Below the pieces are notes generated by a model. It did no database searches. It had not been told where the DNA came from and saw nothing but the letters and a program-made list of their open reading frames with translations. The position numbers and the translations under genes are program-made. From positions 1 through 64,000 of the forward strand of contig NZ_JARRAE010000009.1 in assembly GCF_030376605.1 (NCBI RefSeq): a stretch of 64,000 bases of DNA, in the 5' to 3' direction. How positions within the stretch are numbered: the stretch's first letter is position 1; each line of letters starts with the position of its first letter. Source of the DNA: Pseudochrobactrum sp. sp1633 (GTDB lineage: Bacteria; Pseudomonadota; Alphaproteobacteria; Rhizobiales; Rhizobiaceae). This document shows positions 54,863 to 63,001 of the stretch, piece by piece.

Positions 54863-55081
54863 ATGTCACACAGTCGAGAGTATCTTGAGAGCCGCGTTGA
54901 AGCTCTTAAATTAGATATTGAGCGCCACAAGAAGCACCTGGAACTCATTAAGCTACTTCCAAATACTGATTCAACGACGCAGAAGCAAGAAATCAGCGAA
55001 TATGAACGCCGCCGCGATCGAGATCAACACATGCTGGATCAAAGGCATGAAGAACTCGCATCACTGCAAAAGAGCGAATAA
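54863..55081 (+). CDS. Small coiled-coil hypothetical protein
   Basis: 72 residues, almost entirely charged helix (SREYLESRVEALKLDIERHK at the start, RRRDRDQHMLDQRHEELASL at the end) with heptad-like leucines, so a coiled coil. A G-rich stretch GGGGGG about 9 bases before the ATG can act as ribosome site. First gene of the accessory region after tRNA-Val. I recognise no family and no function can be given. Confidence 0.6.
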   Translation: MSHSREYLESRVEALKLDIERHKKHLELIKLLPNTDSTTQKQEISEYERRRDRDQHMLDQRHEELASLQKSE

Positions 55082-55167
55082 GCCGCCCCCCCTCAATCCT
55101 TTGAAACGGCGAGTTTATTAGCAGCGCGCTGTTAGTTGGCGATTTATCCGATCGATTTAAGGAGTAG

Positions 55168-55578
55168 CTATGCCGCACATGCTGGCACAAGCAATCCTTC
55201 AAGCTCCGAAAGTATCAATGTGCGCAATGTCCCGCGTACCGGCCACGGCCTGAGCGCCAAGGCGCGACCACGGAGCGCGGCAAGCTCTATCTGGTCAAAT
55301 GCAGCCATAAAATCACCAGCGCGCTGCTCTGCAAAGTCTGGCCGCTGAATAACGATATCTGAGACGGCCCCAATGGTTTCAGACCAGAGCTCATCAATAT
55401 TGCCGGCGCTTTGTTTGATGGTACGCACCACGAAAATCAGATGCCCCTCGCCGTGTGCATCCCGTATGGCTTTCATTGTGCCCCGTGCATGGCTCTGCCC
55501 GCGCGCTCTACGCCGGTGTGTTGGCACCAGCTTAACGCCCAATTGATCCATTAAACTATCAAGACGACCCTTAACCAC
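55168..55578 (-). CDS. Hypothetical protein of a rhizobial type
   Basis: 136 residues from a GTG at 55578 with AGAGGTG 7 bases before it. A basic N-terminal patch (PTHRRRARG) is followed by HGEGHLIFVVRTIKQSAGN, ELWSETIGAVSDIVIQRPDF and AAFDQIELAALRGRALALR. I recall this pattern in short uncharacterised proteins of rhizobial genomes, often in accessory DNA. No domain with known activity. Its GC content is higher than that of the genes to its right, which suggests a different origin. Confidence 0.65.
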   Translation of the reverse strand: MVKGRLDSLMDQLGVKLVPTHRRRARGQSHARGTMKAIRDAHGEGHLIFVVRTIKQSAGNIDELWSETIGAVSDIVIQRPDFAEQRAGDFMAAFDQIELAALRGRALALRPWPVRGTLRTLILSELEGLLVPACAA

Positions 55579-55734
55579 AAAGCACCTCTTAACCTCAAAC
55601 CAGATAAGAATAACACTATCATTTTATAAGACATTTGGGCACACCGCATTCATCCGGCCGAGCATAAATATACGCTGTTACCATGCTGTTTTCAGCAAAG
55701 ACTATCGCTTATTTGAATGCTACCAGTAGCTGTT

Positions 55735-55857
55735 TGACAAATATACCTGCATAACAATCTTACCGCCATTAAACGAGCGTTAGAGGCTGCAGGCGTCCAG
55801 CTCCTCAAGCACGGGGAAGTCGCTGCCGGCGCTGGCGTGGCGTTGAAATCAATGTAA
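55735..55857 (+). pseudogene. Remnant of an XRE-family regulator C-terminus
   Basis: After an in-frame stop at 55735-55737 the frame reads NNLTAIKRALEAAGVQLL and ends ALKSM with a stop at 55855-55857. TLxAIRRALEAAGVEFI is the very common C-terminal tail of XRE helix-turn-helix regulators, but the DNA-binding half is not visible upstream. It lies about 90 bases before a HipA-like kinase, just where a HipB-type antitoxin would be, so it is probably an eroded partner gene. Confidence 0.6.
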
Positions 55858-55944
55858 GTCTATTGCTGGAGTAAGGGCTATTAAGTAATACTCAACCCAT
55901 GCGTGGGATATGTAAGGTCGTCGAACCTTAATTTGAGTAATCTA

Positions 55945-56847
55945 ATGCCTGATTATTTCCCAATCCTTAGCGTTGAAACAAAGCATGAAATTCCTGAAGC
56001 GCTCGGCACCAAAGAAAAATCTTGGATACATTACAACGGCAATAGCCACTTGTTAAAGTTTGGACGAGATGGAACGGGTGAAGATTGGGCCGAGAAGGTG
56101 GCTTGTGAATTATGTCGATTGCTCAAGCTGCCTCACGCTCATTATGAACTCGCACAACATAATGGTCGTAATTGCACTCTATCTGCTTCATTCATTGAAA
56201 AAGACGAGCGACTAATTCTTGGCAATGAATTAATTAACGCATCAAGAAAAGAGGCTGATGGAGCGAGGAAATACCAGCAGAAAGAACACACTGTAACTCG
56301 AGCCCTAGCTGCAATCTTGCTATCCACGGAACCAAGCACAAAAAAATTCACAATACCTCAATACTCACCTAATTGGTATAATTTCATTGGATATCTTATG
56401 CTAGACGCATGGATAGGGAATTGTGACCGACATAACGAAAATTGGGGCGTCATTATTAAGAAAGATAGGACTGTTCAGCTAGCCCCAACCTTTGATCACG
56501 CTTCGAGCTTAGGGCGCGAATTAACGGACGCAGTTAGGAGTGAACGGCTAATGACGAAAGATAATCGCTTTTCCGTGGCAGCTTACGCTGAAAAAGCACG
56601 CTCCGCACTATATGCTGAGCCTTCGGACAAACGCGCCTTATCTCCATTTGATGCATTTATTAGAGCTGCCCAAGTGCAAAAAGGTAGCGCTGTTATTTGG
56701 CTTAACAAACTTCAAACCATTTCATCAGAAGCAATTTTACAAATACTCGAGCTAGTACCTCCTGATTTTATAACGAAACCGTCCCGCGATTTCGCTGGAA
56801 GATTATTAAATTATAACCAATTAAAACTTTTGAATCTGCAGAAATGA
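55945..56847 (+). CDS. HipA-like kinase
   Basis: 300 residues from the ATG at 55945; a GTG at 55903 would add 14 residues. Both ribosome sites are weak. ATP-grasp/kinase region: HLLKFGRDGTGEDWAEKVAC (lysine and glutamate as in HipA), then MLDAWIGNCDRHNENWGVI, the HipA catalytic Asp-Arg-His plus Asn, and LAPTFDHASSLG, the metal-binding Asp motif. The HipA N-terminal subdomain is missing. The gene is AT-rich and lies 4 bases before a HIRAN-domain gene. A toxin-like serine/threonine kinase is likely; its target is unknown. Confidence 0.8.
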   Translation: MPDYFPILSVETKHEIPEALGTKEKSWIHYNGNSHLLKFGRDGTGEDWAEKVACELCRLLKLPHAHYELAQHNGRNCTLSASFIEKDERLILGNELINASRKEADGARKYQQKEHTVTRALAAILLSTEPSTKKFTIPQYSPNWYNFIGYLMLDAWIGNCDRHNENWGVIIKKDRTVQLAPTFDHASSLGRELTDAVRSERLMTKDNRFSVAAYAEKARSALYAEPSDKRALSPFDAFIRAAQVQKGSAVIWLNKLQTISSEAILQILELVPPDFITKPSRDFAGRLLNYNQLKLLNLQK

Positions 56848-56851
56848 GAAA

Positions 56852-57631
56852 ATGAGTACTTATTTTTTAAACTGGCAAGATCCCGAAAATAGAGCTTGGT
56901 ATCCTGTGGGGAAACTCTTCCACACACAGGATTTATATATTTTTGCATACACAAAAGGCTCGTTACGTTCTTCTAATTTTGTAACATTTGGAAATCTTAA
57001 CGACAAAAATGCCGTTTATGTTTCAAATGAACTTTTTCCAATTTTTGCAAATAGAGTCATGAACTCTAAGCGTCCAGATTATCAACGATATGCATCTTGG
57101 GCAGGATTAGATTCTCAGGAACAATCGGATTCATTAAAGTTGATGGCGCGTATGGGCGGCGGGAAAGCCACGGACAATTTACAAGTCTATCAAGTTCCAG
57201 AACGCGATTGCGAAGACAGATATAGAACTGTTTTTTTTGCACATGGATTAAGCCATCTGCCTTCTGAATCTCAGTGCCGCGCACAAAGCCTGATTGAAGG
57301 TCAGCAAGTTTATCCTTTGCTGGATATTCAAAACCCATATGACCGGTCTGCCGTAGCAATACGCAGCCAAGATCCATCTTCATTAATTGGCTATTGTCCT
57401 CGATATCTTGCCAGAGACATTAATAAACTCGTAAAGGGTCGTAGAAACAATCTTGTGATTACTATTAAAAAAGTAAACGAAGACGCGCCACCCCAGTTTA
57501 TGCTTCTTTGCGAAGCTGTCGGGCATTGGCCTTTAAATTTTGAACCTTGCTCAAGCCCAGACCATAAGACTATCGTAGACCTTAATCTCAAACAACTAGT
57601 TGAGAAGATGGGGAAAAATAATTCATATTAA
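56852..57631 (+). CDS. HIRAN-domain protein with HipA-N-like region
   Basis: 259 residues starting 4 bases after the kinase stop, so surely co-expressed. The N-terminal half (FLNWQDPENRAWYPVGKLF, LFPIFANRVMNSKRPDY) resembles the N-terminal subdomain that the kinase lacks. The C-terminal half has the HIRAN pattern LLDIQNPYDRSAVAI, then LIGYCPRYLARDINKL; HIRAN domains bind 3' ends of DNA in HLTF helicases. I recall the same two genes side by side in other genomes. By analogy with HipS of HipBST it could restrain the kinase; that is inference. Confidence 0.72.
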   Translation: MSTYFLNWQDPENRAWYPVGKLFHTQDLYIFAYTKGSLRSSNFVTFGNLNDKNAVYVSNELFPIFANRVMNSKRPDYQRYASWAGLDSQEQSDSLKLMARMGGGKATDNLQVYQVPERDCEDRYRTVFFAHGLSHLPSESQCRAQSLIEGQQVYPLLDIQNPYDRSAVAIRSQDPSSLIGYCPRYLARDINKLVKGRRNNLVITIKKVNEDAPPQFMLLCEAVGHWPLNFEPCSSPDHKTIVDLNLKQLVEKMGKNNSY

Positions 57632-57891
57632 TAGCCGTTCTAACAGTTATAGCTACCAAGTCTTATCTGCAATAATCAATTCCTATAAACCTCTGAAATC
57701 ATCACTCTTAATAGTGAGGATTTCAGTCTAGCGCTCCCACTGATACGTCACTGTTTTCAGTGGAGCGCTGGTTGGAGTGGCAGCAATGCTTCCCCCCCTA
57801 AAAAAGAAAAACATATTAGACTTTATAACTAGAGCTTTTATTAAACGACTCTGAACAATAAGACTTTGGTTTGAGCGAATGGGGGAAGCTC

Positions 57892-58497
57892 ATGAAAAAA
57901 CCAAGTCTTTGGCTGGTTATTGCTTTTATCGGTATTGGCTACCTTGTTGGTGGCAAGGATGATAAATCCGCCCCGTCTACATCAGCACCTCAAAACACCG
58001 TTTCTGAAAACACACAGCAGGCTTTTGGTCTTATACATCCGCAGCAAACGCAACGGTCAAAAAACACCCCGCCACCAGTCGCAAAACCATCGCCGTTCAT
58101 TGGTGCCAGTCTATACACGGCACAGCGTGCCAATATGAGGGCGGAAGCCTCAACTAAATCCCATATCGTCACGGTGATTGATAAAGGGCAACTAGTGAAG
58201 GTTCTCAATGTCCGCGGTGATTGGTACAGCATTGAATATCGCAACCGTACAGGCTGGATAAGCAGCAGCCTTCTTACAAGCGAAAAACCCGTTATTAGAC
58301 CGGTGCCAACCACAACAAGAACTCTGCCTGCTCAAGCAGCCGCACCAGTCAGACAGAGCCGTGCAGGTCAGCCAACTCGTCGGCCATATGTTGGAAAATG
58401 TGACTGTCCCTATGATCTAATGCGCAATGGTAGGCGCTGCGGGGGGAATAGTGCGTATAGCAAGCCCGGAGGAAGAAATCCGCAGTGTTATTTTTAA
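57892..58497 (+). CDS. Bacterial SH3-domain protein, membrane-anchored
   Basis: 201 residues from the ATG at 57892, with GGGGGAAG just before it; a TTG at 57871 is the longer option. One N-terminal helix (about 5-21) acts as signal or anchor. Thr/Ser/Pro-rich linker, then an SH3b domain (about 82-130: ANMRAEASTKSHIVTVIDKG, RGDWYSIEYRNRTGWI). The C-terminus CDCPYDLMRNGRRCGGNSAY has a cysteine cluster seen in other short exported proteins. It may bind peptidoglycan. Followed by about 1 kb without genes. Confidence 0.75.
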   Translation: MKKPSLWLVIAFIGIGYLVGGKDDKSAPSTSAPQNTVSENTQQAFGLIHPQQTQRSKNTPPPVAKPSPFIGASLYTAQRANMRAEASTKSHIVTVIDKGQLVKVLNVRGDWYSIEYRNRTGWISSSLLTSEKPVIRPVPTTTRTLPAQAAAPVRQSRAGQPTRRPYVGKCDCPYDLMRNGRRCGGNSAYSKPGGRNPQCYF

Positions 58498-59497
58498 GCG
58501 CTATTTCTCACTATCACACACTATTTTACTGCGATGTCGGCGCTCAATTTAATCTATTCTCGCCAACTTTAGACTTACCCATGCTTCGCAACCTTAACAA
58601 ATCATAACAGGTAAACGCAGCCACAATGTCTACATATGACAGCATCAGGATGTCGTCATTTGTCGTCATATCCACCTTCATACTTTAACTCACAGGACAC
58701 ACACGGCCGAGCACTGCGTATTTCATGATACTGAAGTTTTCTGAAGCAGTTGAAGAACGGAACGTACCCGTAACCTCCCCGTGTAACTATGCCCCTTCTT
58801 CTGGCCTTTGCTCGTGACCCTAGCCGTAACCTTGCCGTCCAGCACTTTTTAATAGCACCGCAATTCAGACTGTCTCTCGCGTAGTGATGCCAGATTAATC
58901 GGTGAGTGCCCGCGTAGTGATATGGGTTTAACCGGTTACGCCCCAGCTAGCCCTTGCTATAACCTTGCTGTTTTATGGAGTGACAAAACTTATTTTGCAC
59001 GCTTCAATGAGCAGGACCGTCTTGAGCACCCTTGACGTAACCTTGGCCTTTTGTGAAATCTTAACATGTTCTATGCCTCGCGCGCGTATTGGTCACTAAA
59101 CTCATATTGACGAAAGAGCGACTGACAAAATCACCTAACAAAATTTCTTTTGGGTGCACCAGAAACAATCGCAGCCGTAGCCGATGATCATGGCCGTAGA
59201 ACTATCATCAGACAAATAAACAGCGCTCTCAACAATGATAACGCCTAGAGCGTAGTTCCTTACACTGGAGAATTTCGAAGGAAAACTATACTCAAATGCC
59301 GGGTAAACGATTACTCCCACAGCAAAAGAAAGCCACAACTATTGGCTGTCCATATGGTACGTATGGCCTTTTGTGAGTGCGCAGCATTTTGTCCGAATTC
59401 CGTTTGATAGTTCCCTTACAAATGCCTGCGTTTTATCGGAGCAAGCCGCTAAAAATGACGATACCTTGCCAGATAGGAATCTAAATGAGTTTCAAAT
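58498..59497. other. Gene-poor region with degenerate repeats
   Basis: No believable coding frame. Related copies of CGTAACCTTG-GC-GT occur at 58769-58782 (as CGTAACCTCCCCGT), 58824-58838, 58957-58971 and 59036-59048. CGCGTAGTGAT occurs exactly at 58878-58888 and 58911-58921. TGGCCTTTTGTGA occurs near 59045 and 59363. The pieces translate to short fragments such as NLAVLWSDKTYFARFNEQDR broken by stops, which suggests a decayed gene with internal repeats. It ends the accessory region before the second ferrochelatase. Confidence 0.5.
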
Positions 59498-60544
59498 CTA
59501 CAACCGATCAAGGCCACACATTTCTTTTAATAAAACAGATTCTAATACTTTCATACCCGGCTCACTATCATTCAGACATGGTATAAAAGTGAATTCTTCA
59601 CCGCCGTGCTCCATAAAATAATCACGATTTTCCACCGCAATTTCTTCCAGTGTTTCCAGGCAATCGGAAACAAAGCCCGGCGTAATGACCGCGATTTTTT
59701 TAACGCCACTTTCAGCTAGCGACTGAATTGTTTTATCTGTATAGGGCTTAATCCACTCCTCTGGCCCAAAGCGCGACTGAAAAGTAACAATCAACTGCTC
59801 TTTCGACATGCCCAATCTTTCACGCAGCAAGCGAGCTGTCTTCATACAGTGACAATAATAAGGGTCACCCTTATCAAAGTAGTTCTGCGGAATGCCGTGA
59901 AAAGAGGCTACAATAACCTCAGGCGTCCAAGTAATATTGTTCAGGTGTTGAGTTACAGAATTATACAAGGCGTCAATATAAACAGGATCATCATAATAAG
60001 GCGGCACTGTTCTTATGGCGGGTTGCCAGCGCATATTTAATAATTTGCGATACACCGCATCATTAACCGATGCTGTTGTAGCCGCCGCATATTGAGGATA
60101 AAGAGGGAAAATAATAATACGCTCACAACCGGAACGTTGCAGTGCATCTATGCGATCTGCAATGGAAGGGTTGCCGTAGCGCATAGCCCAATCGATGATA
60201 ATATTATCATTATCTTTGAATTTTTCAGCAATCAGACTTGCCTGATTTCTGGTGTAAGTACGAAGATAACTTTCATTCAGCTCATTATTCCAGATAGACT
60301 GATAAGCTTTGCCAACCTTCTGCGGCCGCGTATTGAGCACAATGCCAAATAAAATTGGATACCATTTCCACGGTGACCATTCGATCACCCGCTTATCCAT
60401 CAGAAACTCTTTGAGATAAACACGAAGTGACTTGTAGTCTGTGCCCTCAGGTGTCCCGAGATTGATAAGCAAAACCCCGGTTTTCCCGTGTTTGACATCA
60501 GGGTGTTGAACGGGATTGCCATTATAAACAAGACTATGTTTCAC
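59498..60544 (-). CDS. hemH: Second ferrochelatase (paralogue)
   Basis: 348 residues from a GTG at 60544 with GGATGG about 8 bases upstream. All catalytic regions are kept: GVLLINLGTPEGTD, ASFHGIPQNYFDKGDPYY, TFQSRFGPEEWIKPYTD, PGFVSDCLETLEEI. It differs from the hemH at 31958 throughout and has AT-richer codons, so it is an old or acquired paralogue, not a recent copy. It lies beside a photolyase and has a promoter-like site of the sigma-E/ChrR type, which points to a stress role in consuming protoporphyrin IX. Confidence 0.92.
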   Translation of the reverse strand: MKHSLVYNGNPVQHPDVKHGKTGVLLINLGTPEGTDYKSLRVYLKEFLMDKRVIEWSPWKWYPILFGIVLNTRPQKVGKAYQSIWNNELNESYLRTYTRNQASLIAEKFKDNDNIIIDWAMRYGNPSIADRIDALQRSGCERIIIFPLYPQYAAATTASVNDAVYRKLLNMRWQPAIRTVPPYYDDPVYIDALYNSVTQHLNNITWTPEVIVASFHGIPQNYFDKGDPYYCHCMKTARLLRERLGMSKEQLIVTFQSRFGPEEWIKPYTDKTIQSLAESGVKKIAVITPGFVSDCLETLEEIAVENRDYFMEHGGEEFTFIPCLNDSEPGMKVLESVLLKEMCGLDRL

Positions 60545-60587
60545 TGAAAATCCATCCGGTTTTTTGTTAAGTGACTATCTAATCATC

Positions 60588-60616
60588 CTTTACGTTTGCC
60601 GGATCAAATCGGATCA
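60588..60616 (-). promoter_or_regulatory. Candidate ECF11 (sigma-E/ChrR type) promoter of the second ferrochelatase
   Basis: On the minus strand TGATCC (60616-60611) is followed after 18 bases by TAAAG (60592-60588), with CG just before TAAAG. The consensus I recall for Rhodobacter sphaeroides RpoE is TGATCC, 18 bases, TAAGA. Predicted start about 60580, giving a leader of about 36 bases. Confidence 0.7.
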
Positions 60617-60722
60617 CCGGAAAATACGCATAATTTTAATCAGAACGCCGCGCACCCGATTGGACAGACTAAAATTTACGTAAAACCTCACCTTCTGCTG
60701 AACCAGAACAAGGCATTATGCT

Positions 60723-62141
60723 CTAAATCTCATTTTTCATCATCATCTTGAAGAGCCGCTGGCTTTCCGCAATATCCGCAATCGGCAACGGATAATCCGT
60801 ACCTAACTTTACTTTTGCTCCGCGCAAGACATCCGCAGGCGCTTGCTCGGGACAATGTATCCATTTTGAGGGCAATAAATGCAGTTCTGGCACCCATTGC
60901 CGCACATAAGCACCTTCTGGATCAAAGCGCTTTCCTTGCACGACAGGGTTAAATACCCGAAAATACGGAGCGGCATCCATCCCGCACCCCGCAACCCATT
61001 GCCAACTGGCCGGATTGCTGGCCACATCGGCGTCAACCAGCGTATCCCAAAACCACTCTTCACCAAGACGCCAGTCGATTATAAGGTTTTTTGTCAGAAA
61101 TGACGCCACAAGCATTCTGACACGATTATGCATCCATCCCGTTACCCACAATTGACGCATACCGGCATCAATAATCGGTATACCGGTCTGCCCTTTTGTC
61201 CATGCGGTGAACGATGCGTGGTCATTGCGCCACTCGATCGGTTCAAGTGTCGGGCGCATATCATGCGCGGTAATATCTGCTCTGTGATAAAGTTGATGAT
61301 ACTGGAAATCACGCCAGATCAACTCGGACAAAAACTTATCGGCACCTTTTGCTATATGCGGATGCTGCTGCGTGAACTGAAGAACTTCGTGCCATATCTG
61401 ACGCACACTCATCTGCCCGAAGCGCAAATAAGGTGACAGTTTTGAAGTCGCGTCCAAAGAGGGCCAATCGCGATCATCCGTATAAGACCGGATCAGATCT
61501 TGCAAAAATACGGCCAGACGATCGTAACCGGCCTCCTCGCCGGTTTGCCAATGCCGGGCAATTGTGTGTGCCCAGTGCGGTTGTTTATAAGTCTTAACTG
61601 GCTGATGCTGCTCACAATATCGGGAGGTTGCCACTTGTGTTGATATAGCGCGTGGCTGAGTAACGCCTTGCCGACGCAACGCTTTGGCAAATGGTGTATA
61701 AACTTGATACGGCTCGCCGTTACCGGTCATAACTTCCCAAGGTTCAATCAGCAAATTACCCCTGAATGAGGTAACATTGATACCTTTGCCTTTGAGATTA
61801 TATTTAATATCTGCGTCACATTCACGCTCGGCTTGCGCATATCGCCTGTTCCAGAAAACAGCTTTAACATGCTCAGTCGTTACGATATTTTCTATGATGA
61901 TTGCCGGATCACCTGTTTCAATTATTAGTTCTATATTTTTTTCTGCCAACTGCGCAGCAAATTTTTCAAGGCTGCTCTCAAGCCACCATCTTGCAGCGCC
62001 GCCAGGGCGGCGTGAAGTTGCCGTTTCTTCATAAATATAAAGTGCTGTAACAGAGCCGCCCGTTAACAATGCCGCATCAAGCGCCGGATTATCTTGTATT
62101 CTAAGATCATTGCGCAACCATATAAGACTATGATTTTTCAT
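60723..62141 (-). CDS. phr: Deoxyribodipyrimidine photo-lyase
   Basis: 472 residues, class I CPD photolyase size. N-terminal antenna domain (SLIWLRNDLRIQDNPALDAA) and C-terminal FAD domain with LSPYLRFGQMSVRQIWHEV, ELIWRDFQYH, TGIPIIDAGMRQLWVTGWMHNR and WFWDTLVDADVASNPASWQWVAGCG. The tryptophans used for electron transfer are present. Uses blue light to split pyrimidine dimers. AGGATT precedes the ATG. It is divergent from the dehydrogenase gene and upstream of the second ferrochelatase on the same strand. Confidence 0.94.
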   Translation of the reverse strand: MKNHSLIWLRNDLRIQDNPALDAALLTGGSVTALYIYEETATSRRPGGAARWWLESSLEKFAAQLAEKNIELIIETGDPAIIIENIVTTEHVKAVFWNRRYAQAERECDADIKYNLKGKGINVTSFRGNLLIEPWEVMTGNGEPYQVYTPFAKALRRQGVTQPRAISTQVATSRYCEQHQPVKTYKQPHWAHTIARHWQTGEEAGYDRLAVFLQDLIRSYTDDRDWPSLDATSKLSPYLRFGQMSVRQIWHEVLQFTQQHPHIAKGADKFLSELIWRDFQYHQLYHRADITAHDMRPTLEPIEWRNDHASFTAWTKGQTGIPIIDAGMRQLWVTGWMHNRVRMLVASFLTKNLIIDWRLGEEWFWDTLVDADVASNPASWQWVAGCGMDAAPYFRVFNPVVQGKRFDPEGAYVRQWVPELHLLPSKWIHCPEQAPADVLRGAKVKLGTDYPLPIADIAESQRLFKMMMKNEI

Positions 62142-62180
62142 AGAGAATCCTGAAAGCTGAGAGAAAGAGCAGATGACAGA

Positions 62181-62208
62181 TGAACCGCTGCCATCCCTGT
62201 TGCGTATA
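62181..62208 (+). promoter_or_regulatory. Weak ECF11-type promoter candidate of the dehydrogenase gene
   Basis: TGAACC (62181-62186), 16 bases, then CGTATA (62203-62208). This repeats the layout of the site before the second ferrochelatase (TGATCC, 16 bases, CGTAAA) with two differences. Predicted start about 62215, 28 bases before the gene. Confidence 0.45.
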
Positions 62209-62242
62209 CATAATATAAAGTTTGTCTAATAAGGTGAACGTA

Positions 62243-63001
62243 ATGGACGCTCATATACCTAATAAGCTTGTATGGATAACGGGTGCCGGCACCGGAATGG
62301 GGCGCGCTTTGGCAATAAGACTTGCCAGCCAAGGCTGGACAGTAGCAATCAGCGCCCGCACGAGAACACATCTTGAAGAGGTCGCCGCACAAGCACCGGA
62401 CAAGATTTTTGCTTTTCCAATGGATGTGACGGATCACGCTGCGATACCGGCTGTATATGCCGCGATTGAAGCACAGCTTGGCCCCGTCAGTGTCGCAATC
62501 CTCAATGCGGGCATATATAAGCGGGACAATGCGATTAATTTTGATGCTGCGCTTTTTGAGGAAACGGTCAATGTCAATCTGATAGGAACTGCCTATTGTA
62601 TGGGCGTCGTTATGGAGCCCATGCTCAAGCGGCAATCGGGACGCATATTGGTCGTCTCCTCCGTTGCAGGATATACCGGCCTGCCGGGTGCAGCAGCATA
62701 TGGCGCGACCAAAGCCGGCCTCATTAATATGTGTGAGGCCCTTTATCCTGAGCTGCGACGTAAGAATGTGCTTCTCAGCGTTGTTAATCCCGGTTTTGTA
62801 GATACGCCGCTCACACAAAAAAATGACTTTCCTATGCCTTTTATAATTTCAGAGAATGAGGCCGCTGATCACATCATTCGCGGCCTGAATTCACATCGTT
62901 TTGAAATTGCATTTCCGTGGAAGATGGTTTGGCTTACCAAATGTCTGGCGCGTCTGCCTGCAGGGTTGCGATTTGCAATTACGCGCAAATTGTTACGTTA
63001 A
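62243..63001 (+). CDS. Short-chain dehydrogenase/reductase
   Basis: 252 residues from the ATG at 62243, six bases after AAGGTG; a TTG at 62222 is less likely. Classical SDR: cofactor motif TGAGTGMGRALAIRLA, NAGIY, catalytic serine in VVSSVAGYTG and YGATKAG (Tyr-x3-Lys). The C-terminal SHRFEIAFPWKMVWLTKCLAR is typical of SDRs next to cfa and phr genes in proteobacterial photo-oxidative clusters. Substrate unknown. Its stop overlaps the convergent cfa gene by 4 bases. Confidence 0.88.
   Translation: MDAHIPNKLVWITGAGTGMGRALAIRLASQGWTVAISARTRTHLEEVAAQAPDKIFAFPMDVTDHAAIPAVYAAIEAQLGPVSVAILNAGIYKRDNAINFDAALFEETVNVNLIGTAYCMGVVMEPMLKRQSGRILVVSSVAGYTGLPGAAAYGATKAGLINMCEALYPELRRKNVLLSVVNPGFVDTPLTQKNDFPMPFIISENEAADHIIRGLNSHRFEIAFPWKMVWLTKCLARLPAGLRFAITRKLLR

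Noticed and set aside
58937-58950. Possible attR: GGTTACGCCC resembling the 3' end of tRNA-Val
   Set aside because: Only nine bases (GTTACGCCC) match and the rest of the T-arm is absent, so chance is likely.
59135-59338. Minus-strand 67-codon frame in the repeat-rich kilobase
   Set aside because: No ribosome site, no domain, and it lies in sequence that looks decayed.
62138-62818. Minus-strand 226-codon frame opposite the dehydrogenase
   Set aside because: Shadow of the SDR gene, whose cofactor and catalytic motifs are intact.
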